Below are positions 14,201 through 27,300 of a stretch of 64,000 bases of DNA, one piece after another. The notes under the pieces are model-generated. The model saw only the letters and a program-made list of their open reading frames with translations, was not told the DNA's origin and did not search any database. Position 1 is the first letter of the stretch; every line of letters starts with the position of its first letter. The stretch comes from Plumapathes pennacea (Eukaryota; Cnidaria; Anthozoa; Antipatharia; Myriopathidae): contig OZ038462.1 of NCBI GenBank assembly GCA_964036295.1, forward strand, positions 32,260,355 to 32,324,354. The letters are read 5' to 3'. The position numbers and the translations under genes were made by a program.

Positions 14201-17200
14201 AACCTCCTTGGCAATACGGGGATCCTATCTTGAAAGCTGCATGTGTCATGATTATTCACTTGTTGGCTTACCGTGTTACATTGCCGTCCAAAATCCAGCA
14301 TTGTTGGATGAACATGTTGGACTCGTTTGTCCACCATGTTTTACGATGCTGGATGATGTTGTGCGAAGTTTTATTTCTGTCAAATATTCTGTACAACATC
14401 GTCCTACATTTCTTTTGTTTTCGGGTTTGATGAACGATGATTGATTCGTTTGGACAGCCTGTACAGTATTGTTTGATTTGCCCATACCTTGAAGATTATG
14501 TGGGATGCGAAGTGGGTATTGTTTGGCTGTCTGAATATTTGCTTACATTAGCTTGCGTTCTACTATTAGCTGGAAGACATCGTGGTGTTAGTGAGAGGCA
14601 AGCTGTCTAAACAAACTCGAACCACCCTTGGAGCTTTGGTTACTATTGATGTACATGCAAGAGATGTTGTCGAGGACATGGCTGAGAAAGGTACTGAAAA
14701 TATATCACTTATGTCAAGCACTCATGCATTTTGTTCCATTCTCTCCAACAATTTTTTCCATACAAATCTTCTTAAACTTTAAAGTGCTGCCAAATTTGAT
14801 CTATGAATACTATTTGAACAACCATCATTGAATCTCGTATTAAACGGGCAACCGACTGAGTCTCTCTCTTTCTCTTAGGTGTGGCTCAAGAAAACGATTT
14901 CCAGTGGTTGTGTCAACTCCGCTATTACTGGGAGCAAGCTAACTGCTTCGTTCGTATCACCAATGCCACGGTCCGATATGGGTACGAGTACCTGGGAAAC
15001 TCTGGCAGGTTAGTGAGAAACTCTCTAAGTATTTAAGGCCGTACAAGACTCTTCTCATTAACAGTGGCCAGGTAATAAATTTGCTAAGGCCGATTCTGTC
15101 AGCTCAGGCAAAGCAGCATTTTTCTCTGAAGCAAATATTAATTAGCCATTCCGAAGTTCTGGAAGATTAATCAAACTTAATCAATTTGAAAAAAATACTC
15201 GTCACAAGAAAGAGCACATCCAACTTAGTAAGTGTGCTAAGTTAAGCAAGATTGGTCCATCAAAAACTGAATGGCGAGCTTTTAAAAATCAGAAAAACAC
15301 GAGACTTTAGTATGGAGTGGGGGACGCGCTAATGAGCGGTAGCGGCTCCGTCTTCCACCATCCACTCCATGCTCCTTCCTTTTTTTTTCCTTACAGATTT
15401 CATAGTTTGTTGTTGTTTATTTTTTCTACATTTTAACAGGCTTGTAATTACGCCGCTGACTGATCGTTGTTATCGTACTTTGGTTGGTGCGTTTCACTTG
15501 ACTCTTGGAGGTGCACCCGAGGGTCCTGCAGGAACAGGCAAAACAGAAACTACCAAGGTACAAGAACATTCTGTAGTTCTCTATTACTTGGCGGCTGCCA
15601 TATGGAAGATTGGGAAATACATAATACTTAGTTCCTGTTTTATGCGTTACTATCTCATTGCAGGACTTGGCTAAGGCCTTGGCCATTCAGTGTGTGGTGT
15701 TCAATTGTTCCGATGGTCTGGACTACTTACAGATGGGAAAGGTAGTTGCCACACAATAAGTGTATACGGCGTTAGTTTAATTCCCAAACATACCTTGTTA
15801 TAGTAAGTCGACAGGTTCTCACTCTCTTTTATCTGAATGTCGGTGACGTTGAAGCAGTTAGTGGGAAAGCAGTCGAAGTTCGATCATGTTTAGTCTGAGA
15901 AAGCAGGTATTAGGACAGTCCAGTCTAACCTACTGAGGATTGGAATGTCTTCCTAGAATGCGTTGCGAATAACTCCACATCATTGAACAAATCTCACGCG
16001 TATTACATTGAGAACGGGTCCAAAGTCATGTCTGTATTGAAGTAATCGACTTGTTTCCAGTTCTTCAAAGGCTTAGCGTCCTGTGGAGCCTGGGCCTGTT
16101 TTGATGAGTTCAATCGTATTGAGCTGGAAGTTCTGTCCGTGGTGGCGCAACAGGTGAGACTAGTAAAGCAGCAGTATTACGAGCATGTGCACTGACACTT
16201 GGCAACTGAGTAAGGTAAATACGCCTAGCTGTTCACAAATGTTTATCCGGTACTTTAAATTTGATGTTGGTGTTCCATCCAACACGTCCACCACAAAATG
16301 CGAGATCACGATTAGTAGACTCGCAGGGCCTGGGGATAATATAGAGCATAATACAATGTTTTTCAATGTGTATCAAAAATGAATGTCACCAGAGATTGGA
16401 AGCTATAATTAAGCAGTGTGCGAGGAACATTTGTAGTCTTGGGAAAAACACTGTATGTTGTTCTATATTATCCCTGAGCCCTGCGAGTCCACTGATTCAG
16501 ATCTCGCGTGCGTAGTGGGCCGCGCGACATTCTTGGAGGCGACCTTACCCACACACACGATTTGAAAATTTTGTTAGTCGGACGACATTTTCAAACTGGA
16601 GAACTAACAAACGCGACAACTTCACGAGATTAACGAAGCTGTACAGCAATAACGAACGCAAGAGGCACGAGAAAAATTGTAGATTCGGTGGACTTTGATT
16701 TTTTATCACAAATGTCTAGTTATGAACTATAAGCCCGTACCCTGGGCACTGGAGGTTCTTTGTCGTCTCTCGCATGTCATTGATCAGCGAAGGTGCGTAC
16801 GACGGTAAAAGTCTATTGGCACGGGTTGAGTTATTCACTTGTTTTGTTTTGTCAATATATCAATCGATCAGTCCTCCATTTTATTTACGTGTCGCCATGC
16901 TTGCTTCTTTGCTTGTTTATTCTTCCGTCTTGTAATCTGTAAACGGCATTGTGTGTATGAACTGCTGAAGGCCCGTAGTCGTGTTGATTCGTTCTCTCTT
17001 TCCCTTAAGATTCTGTGTATCCAGCGCTCCATCGCCGCTCACCAGACTCGGTTTGTGTTCGAGGGCACCGAGTTGAATCTGAACTCCAACTGTTTTGTGG
17101 CCATCACTATGAACCCGGGATATGCCGGACGCTCTGAGCTGCCTGATAACCTCAAGGTACACTGGTTTGTCGTACATGCTCCATTCCAACACCATTCAAT

Positions 17201-20200
17201 CAATTAATCTTATGTTGCTGACGGAAGTGGGGAAGAAAGCATAACAGACAGTTTTCTGTGGAATAAGTTACGTATTCTCAGCAGCCATTATCCAACATTT
17301 GTATCACCATAATGCAGTACAGTTAGCGTGCAATGCTAAGTTCCTGTAAAGCGGTAAGACAGCGTTCAAGTCATTCTTTTCTGCATTCATGTTAGCCTGC
17401 GAAAACATACGGATTTTTCGCCTGTTGCTTTGCAAGGCCGAAAAATACAACGGTCTTCGCAAAGCAGCAGGAGGAAAATCAGTCTGTTTTCGCATGCTAT
17501 ATCCATGTTTGGTTGCTGAAGCTGTTTTAAACAACAGTGCCGTCGGGGGACAATCTGAGGTATTGAACATTGTTGGAGTTTGATATCTTGACGATATCCA
17601 ATGTGTTTACTTTACTGCAACTAACCACTGGTCGTTGTTGTTTGCTTAATCAGGTTCTCTTTCGTACCGTGGCGATGATGGTTCCGGACTATGCCTTGAT
17701 TGGAGAAATAATGTTGTACTCGTACGGGTTTGTGGACGCTCGTAACTTGTCGGTAAAGATCGTTACCACGTACAAGTTGTGCTCAGAGCAGGTCAGTAAA
17801 TACTACCTTAAATGATGTATCAACCTAAGATATTAGAAGCTTAATGTCGTAAGAGAGGTTTTTGAAGTCGGTAGCTCAGCGCCTAATGGCATCAATGAAG
17901 GGTTACATGGCTAAACGAGTAGTCTAGAAAAGCCAATAGATTAAGTTAAAGAAAGCTCTCGGGGCTTTGACAATCTGGATCCAGTTGACATGTGGCTAAC
18001 CAAGAATGTATTTTTATTTCTCTCGTAGCTCTCGTCACAGTTTCATTATGACTACGGCATGCGTGCGGTGAAAGCCGTCTTGGCCGCTGCAGGAAACTTA
18101 AAACTCAAGTTCCCCGATGACGACGAGAATGTGCTGTTGCTGCGTTCCATAATGGACGTGAACCTGCCCAAGTTCTTGTCACATGACATCCCGCTGTTTG
18201 AAGGAATCATTTCTGATTTGTTTCCAGGCGTCGAACTGCCCAAGGCTGACTACGGAGTCTTCTTGGAAACGGCCAAGGAGGTATGCATGTATGAAAAACC
18301 ATAACTAAACTAAACTAAACTAAGTAAACTAAACAACTTTTATTTACACACCGTGTTGGTGGAAGACCTGTAGAAAGCAGACAGGTTCGGAAGGGAAAAA
18401 CCGTTGGAGTTGCCTCCTTGGACGAAAAAGCTTCCTACTACTGCCGGCCGTGGGGATCAAACCCACGACCTCCTGGTTCAGAGCTTCATTACGGATTCTG
18501 GTCCACCACCCCAGACCGCTCGGCCACTGAATCACTATAAACCATGTTAGTATATACCACACAAGTGAATAGTGCTTTTCGCGCGCTCTGATTGGCTCCT
18601 CAATCTCGGAATATCAAGTACTATTCACCTCCCGGCGGCTTCCGGTAAAACAAAATGGCGCGCGAACCCAATTTTTGCCCACTTTCGTCGGAAATAAAAT
18701 AGCTATTTGGGAGTTGGCTATTAAACTTGTGTGGTATATACTAAAACAATTATTCGCCTCAGTGTCGGTGAATAATTGTTAACTAACTTACTACAGCAGA
18801 AGCACTCTTGTATCTTTACTCTATCTATGACATTGCTGATCGTCCATGTACATTTAAATTGTACTTTCATGTTGCATGTGTACCGCAGTGGCCGATATTT
18901 TCTGCATTACAGCAGCCTTTCTGTCTTGGCAGATTTGTGAGAAGAAGAATCTTCAGATGGTGGATTTCTTCGAAGAGAAAATCATTCAGACCTTCGAAAT
19001 GATGATTGTCCGTCACGGGTAAGATAATGATACGACATTTGTTAAAATACGAAGCCGCTGCTGGCCCCGGTTGCTCAAAGAGTGGATAGCGCTATCCACC
19101 GGATAAATCCTTATCCAGTTGATAAAATAGAGTTAACACTTATAAGTTATAAGCTGTACGTTTAGCAGAGACACTTTTCGCAGGAAATAATTTTTGCCAT
19201 CTATTTAAAGCAAACATTTTTACATAATTCAATTTATCGTTGTAATAGATATGCGTTGGGACGCTATTAGTTTGATTTTTTGAGTGTTTAGACAGTTCAT
19301 CTCTTCTCTTTTCTGTTACAGTTTCATGATGGTAGGCGACCCATTTTCTGGGAAGACCTCAGTTCTGCAGGTTTTGGCCGAAACCCTTTCGTTACTAACA
19401 GAGAGAAAATACCCAGATGAAAATGTGAACAAAGTGTGGTACAGGATCATCAATCCTAAAGCCATCACCATGGGACAGCTCTTTGGTCAATTTGATCTTG
19501 TTTCACACGAGGTGAGCACAGTGGTGTTAATTTACGGCCATATTCCGGAGTCGAAACTTTCGGAATCGAAACTAACTAGTGACTAGTTAGCGGTTTCAGT
19601 GGATTGGGGAAGTTCTTTTTTTTTTTTTTTTTTTTTTTTTCCAGCCCCTTTTTGTGTTTCGTGTAGAGCAAATCTTCCACGCTCTCTTGCATTCGTTATT
19701 CTTTCGCTCTTCCCTCAGTCTCACTGGCTAACTTGGTGTGAGCATGTCATTATTCCATCTTTATGAAAACGTGTATAGTTTCCCAAAGTGTTTAACATAC
19801 GGCGAGCCTAACCCCACTTCATACAGATAAGTTATCTAAGGGACAAACAGGCCTCATTCAAAGTTAGGGTTTGAACTAACTAAATTCTATTGTCTCGCAG
19901 TGGACCGATGGAATCGTAGCCAATACCTTCCGCGAATACGCATCGGACCAGACCGACATTAAGAAGTGGGTCATATTCGACGGGCCTATTGACACTCTGT
20001 GGATCGAAAGCATGAACACTGTACTCGATGACAATAAAAAGGTATGAGAGACATGTGGACGGATCAGATAAGAAGGGAGAGAGTTGTTGAGTCTGTTCCT
20101 TTTCCTATTTCTCATGCTGATGATGTTAATGCTTTTCACTCGTATAATTCTTTCACTCGTATTATTTGCTTTTAGCTGTGTTTGATGAGTGGTGAAATCA

Positions 20201-23200
20201 TTCAGCTGTCCAATGTGATGAGCCTGATATTTGAGTGCAGAGATCTTTCACAGGCATCTGTAAGTACCAGTACTTTTAGACATTAGTGACATTTCAAGAT
20301 CTCAAGTCATCGATGGTGCGCTACTCTTCTAATGGCAAGCGGAGACAGCACTGCACAGCAGTTGTGTACCTTTGCCCCCGCTTGCCATTAGAGGACGTCA
20401 TATTTGTGTACGCATTACAGGTCACGATCAATTGGTAGAATTTAATTAAGACTTTGAGGCGTTGTTTTTGTTGTATAGATCATTACTGTTCTAAACTGTT
20501 AATCCGCAAATGGACTAGCCCATCACTGCAGATGTGCGGTGCTAGTACAAGTGCAAAGTACTGAAGAATAAGACACTAAATAAGTTTAAACTGTTTAACT
20601 GTTATCTTCTACCAATAGCCGGCCACCGTGAGTCGATGTGGAATGATTTATCTAGAGCCGTCCTCTCTTGGCTGGGGCCCTGTGCTCCGATCTTGGGTTA
20701 AAACTCTTCCAGAGGTTCTACGGAACGACTATGACAAGATGATCATGGCTCTGTTCGAATGGGCCCTCCCAGCCTGCCTGCATTTTGTGCACAAGAAATG
20801 CAAGGTACATGTAGCACACCCAAGTACTATATTTTGCGTACAGTACTCACTGAAAGCAAATACTCGGAGACAGCATTTTTTTTTTCTTATTGAACAACAT
20901 ACACTCACATTAGCTTTCCTTGCGTTAACCTTGTTTTCTCTCTCAGATGCCTGTACCCACTTCTGACAGTAACTTGGCTCGGTCGTTGATGAATTTGGTG
21001 GAAATCATGATGAAAGAGGCCTCACAGGATAATGTCGATACGAAGTATATCAAGGGCTGGCTTGTGGTAAGTACGTCTGTCGATTCACTTGTCCAGATAA
21101 GCAACACATTTTGAGGCAAAAAGAAGCATCACCAACTTCCCTGTTTCTCAAGTTTTGTTTGTTTCGGTACCGTACTCTTTTAGAGCTGTCGTTGGAATGG
21201 TTCGTGCTGAATTATGTTCCAACTCTTTTGGTTAAATCTACGTGAGTGTCTGATATGGTTTTATTGTACTTCTTTTCACGCAGTCATCGTTCATGTTTTC
21301 GGTTGTGTGGTCAGTTGGCGCCTGTGTTGATACCGAAAGCCGATCCAAGTTTGATACTTTCTTCCGTGAATTGATGAGTGGCAAGAACGAAGAACATCCC
21401 ATCCCAAGCATAGTGGGAAAAATCGATACTCCCATCCCAGCTGAGGGACTTGTGTATGACTTTCTGTTTGAGGTAAGAGCGGCAGAAAACACATCCGGAA
21501 TGTACGCCTGCTCCACGCTGTACAGAATGATTTTTGTGTTTCCTGTGTATGCGTAGGTAGACACTGTTATTATTTAAAACCGTGCTGATATATGCTTATC
21601 GATAAGAGATTGATCAAATAGATTTGCTCGTCGTGACTGCTCGTAGCCAATCACTACAAACACTTCTGTGACGTAGCCGTTCCAAACTCTCATTAGCCAA
21701 TCACAAGTAAAGAACGAAATGCTGTTCCAAAAAGTCCGCGAGAAGACTGATTCATCTATCGGACTTACTTTTATTATCTGTTCTAACTCTACAGAGAAAG
21801 AATCGGGGTAACTGGATAGCTTGGACGAAAACCATTAAGGACACCACTCCACCCAAGGGGAAACGAATCAGTGACATCATAGTACCGACCATGGATACAG
21901 CTCGATACTCGTACCTGATGGAACTGATGATCCACAACAACAAACCTTTGCTGTTTGTGGGGCCGACGGGAACCGGCAAGTCCGTGTATGTTAAAGACAA
22001 ACTCATGAATGGAATCCCAAGTGACCGGTATCTACCAGCCTTTGTCAACTTCTCCGCGCAGACCAGCGCCAACCAAACACAGGTCAGCTACAGTTTGTTT
22101 GTTTCTATGTCTACAATTTTTACTTGTTGTTGCCATTTCTCTCTATTATTGGCTTTGGCCTTAGTTGTTGCTCTTTTTGTCGTTGTCGTTGTTTGTTTGT
22201 TTTTTGTATATTCAATTATGTTTATACTTGTGCATTTGTGCAAATATTATATATCACCAGTTTTGTGAGCCAGAAGTATTTTCTTTCAGGACATCATTAT
22301 GTCCAAACTTGACAAGCGAAGGAAGGGCGTTTTTGGACCTCCCGTTGGAAAGAAGTATGTACACCAGCTGTTTACTTTATATAAGGGGCTCCAATGCAAT
22401 GTTTTGTTTTGTTTTTGTTTGTTTTGTTTTTTTGTTGTTGCTTTTTTATAAAATATCAAGGCTGAACTCGGTTTCCAATACGAAAAAACGTAGCACTTTT
22501 AGCCCAAAACAAACGAATTTTCTTCTAAAACAAGTTGGACGGAAATGGATTGCTAATTCACATTTCGACTTTTGGGGCCCTAAAAATGGCGGATCAAGGA
22601 TTTCGGCGCGCAAAGGAGTGTAATTGAGAGGGCCCCTTTAAACAAAAAGATACTTTTGGGATGTTTGGACATATCAAAGGGACACATTTTCCAAGTGTGT
22701 GTGTGTGCAACATCAACATTTTCGAAAAATTATGTTAAAAAGCGTTCAGTGACCTAAGCTTGAACTTTAAATTTCTTCGAACAGTTAATAACAAACTAAA
22801 AAGATCTGAAGAGCCATCCCACTTATCCGGCATCTATCCCCAGGTTTGTCATATTCGTGGATGACCTTAACATGCCTGCCTTAGAAAAGTATGGTGCTCA
22901 GCCTCCTATCGAACTGCTCCGCCAATACCTGGACCACGGAAACTGGTATGACCGAAAGGATACATCGAAGCTGACCTTGGTTGACCTGCAGTTCATTTGC
23001 GCCATGGGACCTCCCGGAGGAGGGCGCAACCCTGTCACTCCCCGCTTTATGCGGCATTTTAACATCATTTCCGTAGCCACGTTCAACGATGACACAATGA
23101 CCAGAATTTTCTCGAATATTGTGACCTTTTACTTCCGGGTAAGTCGTCTTTTCTGTAAGAGATTCTTAAAAGGTCATAATAGAACAGTTCACATTGAGAG

Positions 23201-23967
23201 ATAGCTGAACCTGATGGCCATCTTTTGTAAAATTTTGAAACATCAAGTGTTGTCATGGCAAGTATAAATGAATGTTTGTGCAAGTCTACATACGCCGGGT
23301 GAAGTAGTCACGTGCTACATGATAAGTCGCTGACCAGTTGGTGGTGTACAACCACATAATTTTTGCAACACAATATAATCGAGGACAACAGAACAGTGGT
23401 GTTGTTGAGCTTTAGGCCAGGTTCTAGTTCCAAACCTTTGCGAGTTTTCTAAATGGAGTGCAAATTCCACAAGATACTTTTGTAGTTGTGTGGTTGTGTG
23501 TGTTTGTATGATTGTATGGGCCAATCGGCAGCTCATCGAAACTGAAGTAATCATAAGTATGCCGAGCAGCTACTATATCGAACTTCTAACCACTAGTTTG
23601 TTTCACTGAGACCACATTTTCTCCCTAAACAGAGCAACGAATTCCCAAATGACGTGCACGGCCAGGTCTCGCAGATTGTTTCAGCCACAATGGAGGTAAG
23701 GTTGATGCGCGTCAAGTATTACACTGTTTACTCAGGGCTGACTTGTTGTTATTTTGTACTGAAATGTACTTTTGTACTGTTCAGGTTTATAAGCAAGCCA
23801 TGTTAAACCTGTTGCCGACTCCAGCCAAATCACACTACACATTCAACCTTCGAGATTTCTCTCGTGTCATCCTTGGAGTGCTGTTGATAAAGAAGCAGGC
23901 ACTAGAGGACAAAAAGACTCTGCACAGGTAGGGTACAGTGTAGCCTGCAATGCAGGCGTTCCCGTTC

Positions 23968-23999
<32 letters not shown>

Positions 24000-24323
24000 G
24001 CAAAATTCGTTCGTTAGTATGTTGTCAGCTGCTAATCACATTTGCTGCATATTTGCCTTCATGATTGTACTCGAACTTGATATTATGTTATTGTTCTTGG
24101 AATCGCATAAGTCAAAGAAAACTCGCGTTCTGATTGGTTACGAAGCAAGGGTATTTAGTGTGGAATTGCATGGATGACGTGTGTCTACGCCAGCAAGCTC
24201 GCTGTAAATAATGAAACAAACATAGTTGACTGACTTTTTAGCTAAAAGCTGAGCATTTTGGTGTGAACTATGGAGCAAATACATCCAGGTACTTATCGGT
24301 TATATTTTTGCAACGTCTTGTTT

Positions 24324-24360
<37 letters not shown>

Positions 24361-27300
24361 TTTCTTGTGAAATTTAACGTGGAATTCACTCGTCAGGCAG
24401 TGAATTTTTCTATAGAATTATATATTTCATATTTCATATTACTTCTGTAGTGTGTTTATTCTACAGAGCGCGCATTTGTCTTTGTACTCACCTTGAAGCG
24501 AATATTTTGCTTCCTTTATAATGTTTAGACTTTGGGTCCACGAAGTTTACCGAGTATTTTACGACCGGCTTGTGGATGACAGTGACAGAGAATGGCTGCA
24601 CAGGTATGTACTTCCTGGAGCTATATTAAGTGCTTGATTGTGATTCCCTCTCGTTTGGTCCTTGTATATTATTGTAAACGTTCTGATCAGACAGCATTGC
24701 TTTTTTGTCTTCGAAACGTACTCTTTTTTTTATGTCCTTGCAGCCTTTTAAAAAAAGTTACCAGGGAACACTTCAAAGAGGATTTTGATAGCATGTTCAT
24801 GCACTTGTCGTCCAATGGAAAAACGGTAAGTGCAAGATTATGATACATTTCTGTAATCACAGACTACAACTGTTGTTTCAGGGAAAATTGAACGGAAAGC
24901 TGTATGAGAGAGTAACATGACAGTTTATGCAATACAGTCTGAATCAGGGGATTCTGTTTTTGCTATTATTTATCTTTATAAGAACATTTTGTGAATGAAT
25001 ACATTGAGTTTGTCGGCTATATACTCTTGTTGAGAAATATTATACATAGCAGGGTTAATATTTCTCTTTGGTACAAGAGAGAGACGATAGAGAACCTAGG
25101 ATTAGATACTATAGATACTCTCTGGAGAGTTCATCTGAATATCGTAACACTTTCGTTGCAGGCAACTGAAGATGATATCAGAAGTTTGATGTTTTGTGAC
25201 TTTCTCAACCCTGATGCGGTATGTAATGACAAAACGGTTGAGCCCTAATGCATGAGTCGTCAACACGGGAGTTTGGCTTAATGAATTCTCATGTTTTTGT
25301 GTATCAGATGGGAGATGATCGCTTCTACCAGGAGGTGCAGTCTATTCAGGACCTGTACAAGCTTGTTGAGGCATACCTCGAAGAATACAACCAGACACAC
25401 AAGACTCAAATGAAGCTGGTTATTTTTAGGTGGGGTTTAATTGCATACTGTCGTGTCCTATTTGTTACTTTTCCTCTTGGTTTGTACTTTTTGTGACCTT
25501 ACGTTTCTTTGTTTGTTCTTTCTTTTCCCGGTTTTTTTCATCTATGATTTTTCTTAAGCTGGACTTGCCATTTGGGTTTTTTAAGCCTGCCTCCCACGTA
25601 GTAGTGTCCTTGTGTCCACACTTCTGTATCAACAATAACCCTCTAAATATGGAAGTAGTTCTCTGCCAAATTAGGGCACGATCAAGCTACGCGTTTTTTG
25701 TTTTTGGAATTTGTTCGGATGCTCGTCGCGACCATGAATTATCAGTTGGTTTATCAGCCACTCTTGGTAAATCTGTTCTATTTATTATCACTACTCACTC
25801 CTTGTAACAAGTTTAACTGTTGATTGTGCCTGTCAGATATGTGTTGGAGCACCTTGTTCGTATCAGTCGAATCCTGAAGCAGCCAGGAGGCAACGCCCTG
25901 TTGGTTGGAGTAGGAGGAAGTGGCAGACAGTCCTTGTCACGTCTTGCTGCCTCAATCTCAGACTTCCACGTTTTCCAACCGGAGATTTCAAAGAGCTATG
26001 GACACGTCGAGTGGAGAGAGGACATCAAGGTCTGCGCTTCTGCACAAACCCAATTATTTTTATTTTCAGTCCTTCATTTTTTCTCTTTTCTCTTTACTGA
26101 ATCCAAGCCATTTTCCACCGACGCTGATTTAAATATGTGATGTTCGTTAAATCAAAGATAGCTGAACCTCTAGTGTAGTGTTTTAGGGACCACGAAGGTC
26201 TAAAACGCTGTTCTAGTTGACAACCATTCTGGAATTCTTTACTCCGATCCACGTACGTTTGATCACGTGATTTATGACCTGCGCAAAATTCCACAGAATG
26301 TGGTTCTTATTTACACTGGGCAGTTTGTTAACTGTATGACCAGCCTTATTTCGATTACTACCAAGTCTCTGTGGTTAGAGACTTGATTTACAAGCAGTCC
26401 ACTTCAAATCCTCACTTTTGCTTTACTATTATTACTACTATTTTACTATTATTATGCAATAAACTTTAGCTTGTCTAAATACAATTATTTCCTTGCCATC
26501 AGACGTTGCTGAAAAGTGCCGGTTGTCAGATGAAGCCCACAGTGTTTCTTCTGACCGACACTCAGATAAAAGAGGAATCGTTCCTCGAAGATGTGGACAG
26601 TTTGTTAAACACAGGAGAGGTGCCCAATTTGTTCGCAGTGGACGAAAAAGCCGAAATAAACGAGGTCAGTCCTTAGTACACACTAGATACACATATAGAG
26701 TACACCGGTTATTTGAGAAGGCAGTGACAGAGTCCGCCTGCATACTTCTGTCACTGATACGTAAATGTGTGCACGTTTCATGTCCTATTTTATCCACGGG
26801 CTTACTATGTTATTCGCCTTTCTTTCTTTTTTCACAGGGTGTCCGTCCATACGCTCAAGCACAAACCGAAGATAAGAACGCCGAGTTCTCGCCGCTCGCT
26901 TTGTTTAATTTCTTCGTGAATTGCTGTAAGGAGAACCTACACATTCTGCTTTGCATGAGTCCCATCGGCAATGCGTTCAGAACCCGGCTGCGGCAGTTCC
27001 CTGCGCTCATCAACTGCTGCACGATCGACTGGTTCCAGGTGAGACATGTTTATATCAAGACACTGCGGAAATACGTTTTCGGTCATGTGATCAACTTATT
27101 TTTGAGTCGGCAGTCATTGCGCAAAACTGTGGATTCAAGTGCAGATTTTGCATTTCAGACTTAACCAAAAAACTCAATACTAGAACTCGATATTCAAGCA
27201 CAAGTTATTTTAATGCATTTTCTATAACACAAGTTGTGCGCTCGAGACTTGCGCGCGATGTGAAATTTTGCCTAGAATTAGAAGAAGTGGGAGAATAATG

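Noticed and set aside
18437..18535. A functional tRNA-Leu/Ser gene on the minus strand
   Set aside because: Boxes A and B are present but the cloverleaf is not clean and a SINE-like body and repeat tail follow.
26493..27164. Long 223-codon frame across exons 49-50
   Set aside because: It is a different frame from the dynein reading frame and spans introns; the true exons are 26503-26664 and 26838-27038.
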